Shown here piece after piece: positions 44,503-53,216 of a stretch of 64,000 bases of DNA. Both the position numbers and the translations under genes were made by a program. Position 1 is the stretch's first letter; every line of letters begins with the position of its first letter. Origin of the DNA: FEN-1350 sp964643355 (GTDB taxonomy: Bacteria; Planctomycetota; Phycisphaerae; Sedimentisphaerales; Anaerohalosphaeraceae); the NCBI GenBank assembly GCA_964643355.1, contig CAZXPW010000005.1:1-64000 (forward strand), in the 5' to 3' direction. A model generated the notes under the pieces. That model worked only from the letters and a program-made list of their open reading frames with translations, was not told the origin of the DNA and did not search any database.

Positions 44503-45774
44503 ATGAGTACAGTCAATCGCAGGAACTTCATCAAGCTCGGCGCCGCATCGGCGGCAACCCTGACGCTGGCCGGGCAATTTTCCACGGCATTCGCGGCCGG
44601 ATCGGACAAGATTCGCGTCGGTCAGATCGGGTGCGGCGGCCGGGGGCATCACGATATCAGCTGCTGTCTTCGAGCATCGGAGAATATCGAACTGGTGGCG
44701 CTGGGCGATTTGTTTGAGGACCGGCTCAAGGGGCATCTGAATTCGCTCAAGAGCGGCGAGCTGGCAAGCAAAGTCAATGTGCCGGCGGATCGACAGTTCG
44801 TCGGATGGGACGCTTACAAAAGGGTGTTGGCGTGCGATATCGACCTGGTCCTGCTGACGCAGACGCCGCATTTTCGGCCGATGCATCTGCGGGCGGCAGT
44901 GGAAGCCGGCAAGCACATTTTCATGGAAAAGCCGGTGGCGGTCGATCCGGTGGGCGTTCGGCATGTGATTGAGTCGTCGGATATGGCCGACAAGAAGGGC
45001 CTGAAGATCGTGGCGGGCACGCAGATGCGGCGGATTCCCCATCTGGTCGACGCCGCCAAGCGACTTCAGGACGGGGCGATCGGCAAGATCATTTCCGGGC
45101 AGTGCGTTCGGCTGGGCGACGGGCTGATGGGCTGGGGGGCGATGAAGCGCAAACCCGAGTGGAGCGACATGGAATGGCACATCCGGCGCTGGCTGTTTTT
45201 GACCTGGCTGAGCGGGGACTTTATCGTCGAGCAACATGTTCACAATCTGGACATTGTCAATTGGGTCATGGGCGGGCATCCGGTTCGGTGCATCGGAATC
45301 GGGGGTCGAATGAACCGGACCGACGAGATTTACGGCGATGTGTATGACAATTTTGCGGTCGAGTACGAATATGCCGACGGCGTGAAGATCGCCTACATGG
45401 GAGCGCAGATGGACGGGATTTCGGACCGGTGCGATCAGAACTTCCAGGGAGACAAAGGCACGGCATACAACGACTTTGCGTTGTCGATCATCAACGGGAA
45501 AAAGTACGACGGGCCGGGGTACGATCCGGACCTTCGGGCCCATGAGGATCTTCAGGATGCGATCCGCAACGACAAGAAGCTCAACGAAGGACGGCAGATC
45601 GCGGAGAGTTCGATGACGGCGATTCTGGGACGGATGAGCGCGTACACGGGGCGGGCGATCAAGTGGGACTGGGCGATGAACGCCTCGAAACTGGACCTGT
45701 CGCCGGCCAAGTACGAGTTCGGGCCGCTGCCGTGGCCGAAGGTACCGGTTCCATGCAAGACGCCATTGGTGTGA
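44503..45774 (+). CDS. Tat-exported Gfo/Idh/MocA-family oxidoreductase
   Basis: 423 residues. A Tat signal (NRRNFIKLGAASAA, then AGQFSTAFA) spans 1-31. The NAD(P) Rossmann motif GQIGCGGRGH is at 40-49, and the family catalytic segment EKPVAVDPVG follows the first domain; the C-terminal half is the alpha/beta substrate domain ending in WDWAMNASKLDLSP. GGAGG sits before the ATG at 44503, and the longer frame is not supported. Such secreted dehydrogenases act on sugars in the planctomycete periplasm. The next gene, a TIM-barrel isomerase with its own Tat signal, fits the same pathway. Confidence 0.92.
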   Translation: MSTVNRRNFIKLGAASAATLTLAGQFSTAFAAGSDKIRVGQIGCGGRGHHDISCCLRASENIELVALGDLFEDRLKGHLNSLKSGELASKVNVPADRQFVGWDAYKRVLACDIDLVLLTQTPHFRPMHLRAAVEAGKHIFMEKPVAVDPVGVRHVIESSDMADKKGLKIVAGTQMRRIPHLVDAAKRLQDGAIGKIISGQCVRLGDGLMGWGAMKRKPEWSDMEWHIRRWLFLTWLSGDFIVEQHVHNLDIVNWVMGGHPVRCIGIGGRMNRTDEIYGDVYDNFAVEYEYADGVKIAYMGAQMDGISDRCDQNFQGDKGTAYNDFALSIINGKKYDGPGYDPDLRAHEDLQDAIRNDKKLNEGRQIAESSMTAILGRMSAYTGRAIKWDWAMNASKLDLSPAKYEFGPLPWPKVPVPCKTPLV

Positions 45775-45869
45775 TCTGTCGAAAAAGAATGAGTCAACGG
45801 AAAAGGCAAAATCCGAAATTCTAAACGAATCCAAAATATCGAAAATAAGAAACGAACGAGGAGACTGAC

Positions 45870-46763
45870 ATGGCAAACGCAATCCATCGTCGGGATTTTT
45901 TGAAGATATCGGCGGGTGCGGCGGCGGCCGCGGTGTTGTGGGGCCGGGGGGGCGAATTGTCGGCGGAGGTCAAGCCGGAAAACAAGTTGAAGAAGGCCGT
46001 GCAATACGGGATGTTGCCCAAAGACTTGTCCGATGCAGACAAGTTCCAACTGGCGCGAAAGTGCGGTTTTGAGGGGATCGAGGTAGACGCCAATGTCGGA
46101 CGGTCTCAGGAGGCCTGGGCGGAGATGGGCAAGATCGCGCGGGACCAGGGAACGCCGATTCATTCGATTGTCTTCGGGGGCTGGCATGCGCCGCTGTCGG
46201 ACGGAAATCCGGAGGTTCAGGCGCGGGGCGTCAGCGAGATGAAGAAGACACTGGCGGACGCCAAGGCCGTCGGCGCGAACAATGTGCTGCTGGTGCCGGC
46301 GATCGTGACCGAAATGGTGTCGTACGGGCAGGCGTATCAGCGGTCGCAGGAGAATATCCGCAAGCTGATCCCGGTTGCGGCGGATCTGAATGTCGTTATT
46401 GCCGTCGAAAATGTCTGGAACAAGTTTCTTCTGAGCCCGCTGGAGTTCGCCCGGTATGTGGACGAGTTGGCCAGTCCGGTCGTGCGCGCGTATTTTGATA
46501 TCGGCAATGTGATTCTGTTCGGGTTTTCGCAGGACTGGATCCGGACGCTGGGGAAACGGATTCATCGGATTCACCTGAAAGACTTCAAGCGGCAGGGGTA
46601 TCAGTGGACCAATCTTCTGGACGGGGATGTTAACTGGAAGGAAGTCCGGAAAGCCCTGGACGAAACGGGGTATTCGGGTTACCTGACACCGGAATTGGCC
46701 GGGGGGGATGAGGCGTATTTAACGGATCTCTCCAGACGGATTGATCGGATTCTCCAAGGATAG
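45870..46763 (+). CDS. Tat-exported sugar phosphate isomerase/epimerase-like TIM barrel
   Basis: 297 residues. Tat signal IHRRDFLKISAGAAAAAV at the start, then an AP-endonuclease-2-type TIM barrel: 'CGFEGIEVDANVG', GTPIHSIVFGGWHAPL, VAVENVWNKFLLSP, ARAYFDIGN-like (VRAYFDIGNV) and HRIHLKDF, the acidic and His residues that bind the metal. GAGGAG precedes the ATG. It lies 95 nt after the Gfo/Idh/MocA gene and probably shares its transcript. The family includes xylose isomerase-like and hydroxypyruvate isomerases; substrate unknown. Confidence 0.9.
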   Translation: MANAIHRRDFLKISAGAAAAAVLWGRGGELSAEVKPENKLKKAVQYGMLPKDLSDADKFQLARKCGFEGIEVDANVGRSQEAWAEMGKIARDQGTPIHSIVFGGWHAPLSDGNPEVQARGVSEMKKTLADAKAVGANNVLLVPAIVTEMVSYGQAYQRSQENIRKLIPVAADLNVVIAVENVWNKFLLSPLEFARYVDELASPVVRAYFDIGNVILFGFSQDWIRTLGKRIHRIHLKDFKRQGYQWTNLLDGDVNWKEVRKALDETGYSGYLTPELAGGDEAYLTDLSRRIDRILQG

Positions 46764-46891
46764 ACGAACATCAGGCCGGAAGGTTCGATCCAGCGGATCG
46801 GGATGGTCCTTCGGGAAGTTCTATGGAGATTTTTCTTTTTTTGCTGTTTTTTGGTTGATTTTTGCGAAGGATTTTTGGATAATAAGTACAG

Positions 46892-46961
46892 TCGCCTGGC
46901 TTAAGTGTCACCCGGGGCCGCAATGGCTTCGTCCTCCTTCGCTTAAGACCAGGCGATTTTT
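46892..46961 (+). terminator. Large terminator-like hairpin
   Basis: TCGCCTGG (46892-46899) pairs with CCAGGCGA (46949-46956), and inside it CTTAAG pairs with CTTAAG; a T5 run follows. The long loop (~40 nt) is unusual for a terminator. It ends the sugar-metabolism unit. Confidence 0.55.
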
Positions 46962-47058
46962 CTAACCCGATCTCGAGTTTTTCGATCCTGTTTTGGTCGC
47001 CCAGACGCCGAATCAATCGTTTCCCCATCCGGATCCGCCTGGTTTCGTGTGAGGGAGG

Positions 47059-48285
47059 TTACTTCACCGGGGAAAGGGGCAACAAAATCTGGAAGGTCGC
47101 CGGCGCCGGAATTATGCCGATTGTGCCATTGTGGTTCTGGACAATCCGGCGGGCGATGGCCAGACCCAGGCCCGTGCTGAGTTGATCGCGATCGGGCTCG
47201 TAGGGGGAAAAGATATCGGCAGAGGCGTCGAAAGCGGGGCCGGTGTCGGAGATCAGGATCTCGACGGCGGATTGATCGGCGATAAGACGGCAATGGATGC
47301 GAATTTGGCCGGGATCGGAACCCATACGGTCCAACGAGTAGAGGATCAAATTGCGGAGCATCTCGGTAACACGGGTCGAATCGAGCAGGACGGATTTGGG
47401 CGCGGCGTCGAGATTCAGTTCAAGTTGGATCCGGCGCGTCTGAAAAACGCCTGCGAGAGATTCGACGGCGGCGGCAATCAGGTCGGCGGGGGCGGCGGGA
47501 GCGAACTCCAAGGGGCGCGGGCGGCTATAGTCGAGCATGTCGAGGGTAAATTTCTTCATTCGCTGAAGATTGGGCTGGAGGATGTCCCAGCTTCGCTGGA
47601 GGCGGTCGAGATGTTTGTTTTTCAGGGCAAAGTCGATAACCTCTCCGGCTCCGCAGACCATCTGCAGGATGTTCTTGACGGCATGGGACATTTTCTGGGC
47701 GGCAAGACCGGCTTCGGCCATGGCGTTATTGTCGCGGACCTGTCGGGCCAGACAAAGACGATCCCATTGAAGGGCCAGCAGATCGGCGGCCAGTTCGAGG
47801 ACGGCCAGGTCGCCTTCATTCCACGAACGCGGCGATCGAGCGTCGGCATAGAGGACTCCGAACCGTTGGCCCGCGACGGATATCGGCACACACAGGACGG
47901 AGACGACATTGAACCGCTGGAGCTGTGGATCGGAGACAAAGGAAGACTTGCTTCCGGAACGATCGAGGAGGAGGGCTTGACCGTCCGCCAGGACAGAGGC
48001 GATCACGCGATCGCTTGCGGTAAAGAGGGTTGGATCGCTTTGGGGCGCGAAAACGGAACCGACGGGACGCATCCCCACGGAATCGGAAAGGACGACATAG
48101 AGATTGTCGGCATCGAGGCCATCGCGAATCCACTCGGCGGCCGATGAAAAATCTTCGCGTTCCAGGCAAGCCACATCGAGGGAGCGGAATGACAAAAGCC
48201 AATCGAGCGGCGCGGGGCGTCGGGTCGCGGCGTCCGCGGCGATGGTTTGTCGGGTTGAGTCGAGTTCGGTTGTCGTTTCCATCAC
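47059..48285 (-). CDS. GAF-domain histidine kinase
   Basis: 408 residues. A GAF domain (about 40-175; VLCVPISVAGQRFGVLYADA) precedes a HisKA-like helix with His201 (KMSHAVKNILQMV) and an HATPase domain (about 290-405; N-box EMLRNLILYSLD, G1 ISDTGPAFD, G2 STGLGLAIARRIV). The Asn of the N-box is present, and the DTG of G1 is normal. No membrane helices, so it is a soluble sensor. No partner receiver gene is adjacent; it could act on the HTH-receiver protein elsewhere, but that is a guess. Confidence 0.9.
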   Translation of the reverse strand: MMETTTELDSTRQTIAADAATRRPAPLDWLLSFRSLDVACLEREDFSSAAEWIRDGLDADNLYVVLSDSVGMRPVGSVFAPQSDPTLFTASDRVIASVLADGQALLLDRSGSKSSFVSDPQLQRFNVVSVLCVPISVAGQRFGVLYADARSPRSWNEGDLAVLELAADLLALQWDRLCLARQVRDNNAMAEAGLAAQKMSHAVKNILQMVCGAGEVIDFALKNKHLDRLQRSWDILQPNLQRMKKFTLDMLDYSRPRPLEFAPAAPADLIAAAVESLAGVFQTRRIQLELNLDAAPKSVLLDSTRVTEMLRNLILYSLDRMGSDPGQIRIHCRLIADQSAVEILISDTGPAFDASADIFSPYEPDRDQLSTGLGLAIARRIVQNHNGTIGIIPAPATFQILLPLSPVK

Positions 48286-48508
48286 ATTTGTCTTCCAACC
48301 AGTCCGGGATTCACAGCGAATGTATCGAACGGAAACCCCAAGAACTTAACGGTCGAAGACAAAACAGTCCGATAAAACACGGCATGGCGAGCGACTCATA
48401 GGTATCGGCTGGCGGGAAGTCGTTATAGATCGGACAGGACTCAAAGTCGAACGAAGAAACGACCGATACACACCGTGGGAAGACGAATGATAATCGAAAG
48501 GCAAAACG

Positions 48509-48856
48509 ATGAACGCTTGCAGGAAGCGCGCGGGTTTGACGGTGGCCGAGTTGTTGATTGTGGTGTTTGTACTGGCGGCGATCGCGGCGGTGGCGGTGCC
48601 GCGGATTTCGCACAGCGCCGAACTGGCGCAGGAAACCAGTTGTCGGCGGAATATCGAGTTGATCAACACGGCGCTTGAACAATACGCCCGGGACAACGGA
48701 GGGCGGTATCCGGCCGACGCGATCGCCTTTCAATCGGCTATTCTGGATAATCTTCAATATCTTCCCGATGGGGCGCCGATTTGTCCTCTGGGCGGACGGT
48801 TTGTGTACAATCCGGGGACGGGGCGGGTGACCTGTTCGCACATTTCGGATCGCTGA
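48509..48856 (+). CDS. Prepilin-like protein (pseudopilin)
   Basis: 115 residues. The N-terminus, CRKRAGLTVAELLIVVFVLA, is a prepilin signal with cleavage after Gly9 and Glu at +5; the remaining head is short, with PADAIAFQSAILDNL and the Cys pair CPLGG...TCSH. AAAGG lies upstream. It stands alone, and the downstream hairpin at 48914 may end its transcript. Its role (secretion pseudopilus or surface) cannot be told. Confidence 0.8.
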   Translation: MNACRKRAGLTVAELLIVVFVLAAIAAVAVPRISHSAELAQETSCRRNIELINTALEQYARDNGGRYPADAIAFQSAILDNLQYLPDGAPICPLGGRFVYNPGTGRVTCSHISDR

Positions 48857-48913
48857 GATCTTGTCTATTACGGAATATATTATCTATAATAGGAGACAGT
48901 CCGCGCAACAATA

Positions 48914-48947
48914 AAGCCAGATTCCGATACTCAGCAGAATCTGGCTT
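48914..48947 (+). terminator. 11-bp hairpin downstream of the pseudopilin gene
   Basis: AAGCCAGATTC at 48914-48924 pairs with GAATCTGGCTT at 48937-48947 (12-nt loop), without a T-run on the plus strand. The remaining 48857-49183 shows no other feature. Confidence 0.45.
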
Positions 48948-49183
48948 CGGAGGAGGGTGATGAAAAGCCATTGAAAATGATATCAAAGAACCGCAACAGT
49001 TGTAGTATCGGTGAATTCAAACGATTTCTTTAGAAATTTGGGGGTATGATAAAACGATCCGGTAGGGAATGGTCAAGAGGAAATTTTGGAAAAATAAAAA
49101 AATTTTGTGGAAACCTGGGCCGCAAGGACGGACAATACCAGGATGGAAAACCAAATCCCCCTGTTGCGGTAACATAACTATTT

Positions 49184-50050
49184 ATGGATAAAAGATTTAC
49201 AATTCTTGACTTGCTGGAAGCCAAGACCGCCGGACGCAAGATTGCGGCCGTCAGTTGCTATGATTATGCCACGGCACGACTGGTCGCGGCGGCTGGAGTT
49301 GAAATGATTCTGGCGGGGGATTCAGCGGCCCAGATCTTGCTGGGACACGACAGTACCCTACCGGCGACGATGGATTTTATGGTGGCGATTACCGAGGCCG
49401 TGCGAAGGGCGGCGCCGCTGTCGTGCCTGGTCGCAGATATGCCATTTTTGTCGTATCAGACGGGAATTGGGGATGCCGTCCGCAACGCGGGCCGGTTTGT
49501 GCAAGAAGCCGGGGCTCAAATCATCAAGATCGAGGCGAGCACTCCGTATCTTGATGTGGTTAAAGCCGTTAGCGACGCGGGGATGCCGGTAATGGCGCAT
49601 ATCGGCATCCGACCTCAGAACATCATCAAGCAAGGGCGGCTGCGGGCTGAGGGAACGACGGCGGATCTGGCCTATGAACTGATCCTCAGCGCCGATCAGA
49701 TGGTGGCCGCCGGCGCCAGCGTTTTGCTGTTGGAGGGGACGGCTCGGGAAGTAGCGGCAGAGATCACGCGTCGGGTATCGGTCCCGGTGATCAGTTGCGG
49801 ATCGGGACCGGACTGCGATGGACAAATCCTGATCCTTTCGGACATTCTGGGAATCAGCCCGTGTTCTCGGCCGAAGTTTTCCAAGGCCTATCTGGAACTG
49901 TCGGGGCCGATCATCGATGCGGTCAGCCAATACGCTCAGCAGGTCCGCAGCGGGGAGTTCCCGGATGACGACCACTGTTACCATATCAAATCCGGACAAT
50001 GGGCCAAGCTGACGGAGATGATGGAGGGGGGGCGGGAGGGACAATCCTGA
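49184..50050 (+). CDS. panB: 3-methyl-2-oxobutanoate hydroxymethyltransferase
   Basis: 288 residues, the family length. Ketopantoate synthesis, the first step to pantothenate: the TIM barrel has SCYDYATARLVAAAGVEMIL, AGDSAAQILLGHDST with the Mg-binding Asp, VADMPFLSYQ, IKIEA and LLLEGTAREVA with the catalytic Glu. These match PanB. The start codon at 49184 gives the usual N-terminus. It is followed by a glycosyltransferase gene, unrelated to pantothenate; panC is not here. Confidence 0.94.
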   Translation: MDKRFTILDLLEAKTAGRKIAAVSCYDYATARLVAAAGVEMILAGDSAAQILLGHDSTLPATMDFMVAITEAVRRAAPLSCLVADMPFLSYQTGIGDAVRNAGRFVQEAGAQIIKIEASTPYLDVVKAVSDAGMPVMAHIGIRPQNIIKQGRLRAEGTTADLAYELILSADQMVAAGASVLLLEGTAREVAAEITRRVSVPVISCGSGPDCDGQILILSDILGISPCSRPKFSKAYLELSGPIIDAVSQYAQQVRSGEFPDDDHCYHIKSGQWAKLTEMMEGGREGQS

Positions 50051-50157
50051 CATGGATACTCCCGTATTGGGCAAAACAAATCACAGGCAACTGTTGGATT
50101 CCACCCCTTTCCCGATGGGCGTCATCGTTTGCATCGTTGACACCGGGAGCGGTCCCC

Positions 50158-51324
50158 ATGGCGGATGAAGCCCCACAAACCGAAGAATCGTCCGCGGGCA
50201 TTTCCCAGCGGGTTCGGCCGGCCTTGATTGTGGACGCCGAATTTCTGGCGGAGAACGCGTCGATGCTGCGGCGATTCCTCGTGGCGCTGGTGGCGGACGG
50301 TTTTGCGCCGATCGTCGCGGGACCGGAAACGCTGAAAGGATCGGATATCCTCAGTCCGTCGGTGGAGGTGGCGGAATATCCGGTGTTCCATATTCCGCTA
50401 TTATGGAGGCACAATTTTTCGTATTTACTGGAAATGCTGGAGGATCTGGATCCGACCGTGTTGCATTGTTTGTCTCCGCGGCGGATCGGATTAACCGAAG
50501 CGCTGGGCGAGGCGATGGAAATCCCGTATGTCGCGACTTTCACGCAGTGGCCGCGAAGCCTGTTTCGGCCCAGGATCCGGGCCAGTCATTGCGGACAACT
50601 GATCGGAACGACAAATCGGGTGACTCAGCGGCTGATCGAGGAATATCCTGCGATGGCGGCATCGATTTGTCAGGTCAGCGCGGGAGATTTCGTCGAGGAT
50701 TATTGCGCGTGTTATTCGCATCCCCACCGCCAGACCAGCGTGATCTCCGTACAGCCGTTGGAGGATTCGGCCTATTTTGAGTCGATGCTGAACGCGACTC
50801 GCCATCTGGCGATCGACGGACACGATTTTGCCCTGGCGATCCTGGGGAAAGGCAAGGCGTCCAGCGCAATTCATCGGACGATCCGGCGGCTGGGTCTGTC
50901 GCGGATCGTAACGGTGGCGCCGGTGGTCGAACCGTTGCAGACGGTGTTGGCGGCGGCGGATATCTTTGTTCAGGCCGGCCGGCCTCTGGATATCAATTCG
51001 GCGTTGCTGGACGCGATGAGCGTGGGGATGGCCGTGGCGCTGTCAAAGGGCGGATTGGAGGAAACGCTGGTTCCGGGAACGGCGGCCGAATATTTCGATC
51101 CGACCGACGAATACAGCATCTATTCGTGCCTGCAGAAACTGCTGACGCAAAAGGATTACGCACAATCGCTGGCACGGGGGGCGCAGGAGTACATACGGCA
51201 AAACCACTCGGTGAGTCGGATGACCGAGGAGGTGATCCGGATCTACCAGCATGTTCAGAAATGGCACCAGGCCCGGATCAAAAAACAAACCCTGGCGCCG
51301 GCCGGATCGAAGCTGCCGGCTTAG
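50158..51324 (+). CDS. GT-B glycosyltransferase (GT4-like)
   Basis: 388 residues. An N-terminal Rossmann-like half (VDAEFLAENASMLRRFLVAL, then VLHCLSPRRIGLTEAL) and the C-terminal nucleotide-sugar half, with 'AILGKGKASSAIHRTIRRLG', VEPLQTVLAAADIFVQAG and LDAMSVGMAVALSKGGLEETL, fit GT4. The E-x7-E element of retaining GT4s is altered (DINSALLDAMSVG has Asp/Ala). The start at 50158 (AGCGG upstream) is preferred; the longer frame overlaps panB by 52 nt. Likely sugar transfer for surface glycans; donor unknown. Confidence 0.78.
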   Translation: MADEAPQTEESSAGISQRVRPALIVDAEFLAENASMLRRFLVALVADGFAPIVAGPETLKGSDILSPSVEVAEYPVFHIPLLWRHNFSYLLEMLEDLDPTVLHCLSPRRIGLTEALGEAMEIPYVATFTQWPRSLFRPRIRASHCGQLIGTTNRVTQRLIEEYPAMAASICQVSAGDFVEDYCACYSHPHRQTSVISVQPLEDSAYFESMLNATRHLAIDGHDFALAILGKGKASSAIHRTIRRLGLSRIVTVAPVVEPLQTVLAAADIFVQAGRPLDINSALLDAMSVGMAVALSKGGLEETLVPGTAAEYFDPTDEYSIYSCLQKLLTQKDYAQSLARGAQEYIRQNHSVSRMTEEVIRIYQHVQKWHQARIKKQTLAPAGSKLPA

Positions 51325-51361
51325 GGATTGGTTGATTTCCAAGACCAGCCAGGGGCGATCC

Positions 51362-52234
51362 TCAGGACAACAGACCGTAGGCCGTAAGTATTTTCCGAAG
51401 TTCGTTGCGCTTGTTGTCTTCAAGAGGAACCATCGGCAAACGCATCTCTTCGGATGCCATATCCAGCATGGCCATGGCGGCCTTGATCGGGATGGGGTTG
51501 GTTGCCAAGCTCAGCAAACTCTTGGCCAAGACAAACAGCTTATTGTGCCATTTCCTCGCCGAAACCAGATCTCCTTCCAGGATCAGATCGGTCATGGCCT
51601 TGACATCCGTGGGCACGATGTTGGCCACGACGCTGATGACGCCTTTTCCGCCGACGGAGGCGATGGGCAGCGTGAGGGAGTCGTCGCCCGAGAGGATTGT
51701 CAGGTCGCAGCGCGAAGCGATCTCGCTGGCCTGATCGAGCGATCCGGTGGCCTCTTTGATGGCGACGATGTTGTCCAGTTCCGAAAGACGCACAATGGTA
51801 TCCGGCGTCATGCCGGCGCCGCAGCGGCCGGGGATATTGTACAGGACGATCGGTAGATCGACTTCCTCGGCGATAGCCTTGAAATGCTGATAGAATCCTT
51901 CCTGGGTGGGTTTGTTGTAGTAGGGGCCGACCTGCAGGGAGGCGTCGGCGCCGACCTTCTTGGCGAAGGCGGTCAGCTCGATGGCCTCGGCGGTTGAGTT
52001 GGAGCCGGTTCCGGCGATAACGGGAATGCGTCCATCCACCGTATGAACGACGCGCTCAATGACTTTTTTATGTTCTTCGTAATCAAGGGTGGGCGATTCG
52101 CCGGTGGTTCCGACGGGAACAATGGCGTCGGTACCGCTCTTGAGGTGGAACTCGACCAGTTCGTCGAGGGTCTGAAAATCGACTTCGCCGTCATGGAACG
52201 GGGTGATCAGAGCCACCATACAACCGCTGAACAT
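51362..52234 (-). CDS. dapA: 4-hydroxy-tetrahydrodipicolinate synthase
   Basis: 290 residues, typical DapA. Lysine/diaminopimelate pathway: condenses pyruvate with aspartate semialdehyde. The GTTGE motif is at 42-46, Tyr132 in VLYNIPGR and the Schiff-base Lys160 in VAIKEATG are intact. ATG at 52234 follows GGGAGA; a longer frame to 52267 lacks support. It is followed upstream, after 68 nt, by pdxJ on the same strand. Confidence 0.96.
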   Translation of the reverse strand: MFSGCMVALITPFHDGEVDFQTLDELVEFHLKSGTDAIVPVGTTGESPTLDYEEHKKVIERVVHTVDGRIPVIAGTGSNSTAEAIELTAFAKKVGADASLQVGPYYNKPTQEGFYQHFKAIAEEVDLPIVLYNIPGRCGAGMTPDTIVRLSELDNIVAIKEATGSLDQASEIASRCDLTILSGDDSLTLPIASVGGKGVISVVANIVPTDVKAMTDLILEGDLVSARKWHNKLFVLAKSLLSLATNPIPIKAAMAMLDMASEEMRLPMVPLEDNKRNELRKILTAYGLLS

Positions 52235-52302
52235 AGCATTCTCCCGATTGATTTGTGCAAATCCCACAATCGCGGCCGAAACATCCGGCCGGCATTTTGG
52301 CG

Positions 52303-53040
52303 TCAGGCCTTCGGGCCCGGACCGTATTTGTCTATGAGGCGGATCATTTCCCGCACGGCTTCTCGCATTCCGACCAGGACCGCCCGTGCGACGATGCTGT
52401 GACCGATGTTAAACTCTCCGAGCCCCTCGATGGCGGCGACCGGTCCGATATTGCGGTAGGTCAGTCCGTGTCCGGCGTGGACGATCAGCCCGGCGGCCCG
52501 GGCGGTATCGCGCCCATCGCGAAGCGCATTAAGCTGTCGCTCAACCTGCGCATCCGTTCGGGCGTTGGCATAGGCGCCGGTGTGCAACTCCACGGCGTCG
52601 CAGCCGGCCTCGGCTGATGCGAGGATCTGGTCGGTATCGGGGGTAATAAAGGCGCTGACCAGAATCCCCTTGCGGCGCATCCGCTTGACGACGGCGGTTA
52701 ATCGCTTCAGGCCGCCGGCGGCGTCCAGTCCCCCTTCGGTCGTCAGTTCTTCCCGGCGTTCGGGGACGATGGTGACCTGGTCGGGGCAAATTCGTTCGGC
52801 GATTTTGACGATCGGCTCGGACAGACACATTTCGAGGTTGAACTTACAGGCGACCGATTGTTTGAGGACTTCGACATCGCGGTCGTTGATATGACGGCGA
52901 TCCTGACGGAGATGCACGGTGATCCCGTTGACCCCGGCCAGTTCGCACTCGACGGCGGCCCAGACCGGATCCGGTTCGTCGGCCCGACGGGCCTGACGGA
53001 TCGTGGCGACATGATCGATATTGACATTCAGAACGGCCAT
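52303..53040 (-). CDS. pdxJ: Pyridoxine 5'-phosphate synthase
   Basis: 245 residues. Final step of the DXP-dependent vitamin B6 route: condenses 3-amino-2-oxopropyl phosphate with deoxyxylulose phosphate. The N-terminal VNIDHVATIRQARR is the PdxJ signature; HLRQDRRHI and VHAGHGLTYRNI complete the active-site set. Shares strand with dapA. Confidence 0.96.
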   Translation of the reverse strand: MAVLNVNIDHVATIRQARRADEPDPVWAAVECELAGVNGITVHLRQDRRHINDRDVEVLKQSVACKFNLEMCLSEPIVKIAERICPDQVTIVPERREELTTEGGLDAAGGLKRLTAVVKRMRRKGILVSAFITPDTDQILASAEAGCDAVELHTGAYANARTDAQVERQLNALRDGRDTARAAGLIVHAGHGLTYRNIGPVAAIEGLGEFNIGHSIVARAVLVGMREAVREMIRLIDKYGPGPKA

Positions 53041-53216
53041 GGCGGTTTTTTCCCGGATCTGTTGCGCATCAGCATTATACCATTCGTGAGACGATCCGCA
53101 AGAGCCATTTGTAATTGAATATGGAATATTGATTATTGATTATTCCGAGATTCGGGATTTTTCGGATCATCCGACGGCGGGACAATCGTCTGGATAGGGG
53201 AACAGGAGATCCGGCT

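Noticed and set aside
44449..45882. 477-codon open frame opposite the Gfo/Idh/MocA gene
   Set aside because: Mirror of a gene with a Tat signal and a Rossmann motif.
53050..53216. FMN riboswitch before ribBA
   Set aside because: The short leader has none of the conserved FMN-riboswitch words.
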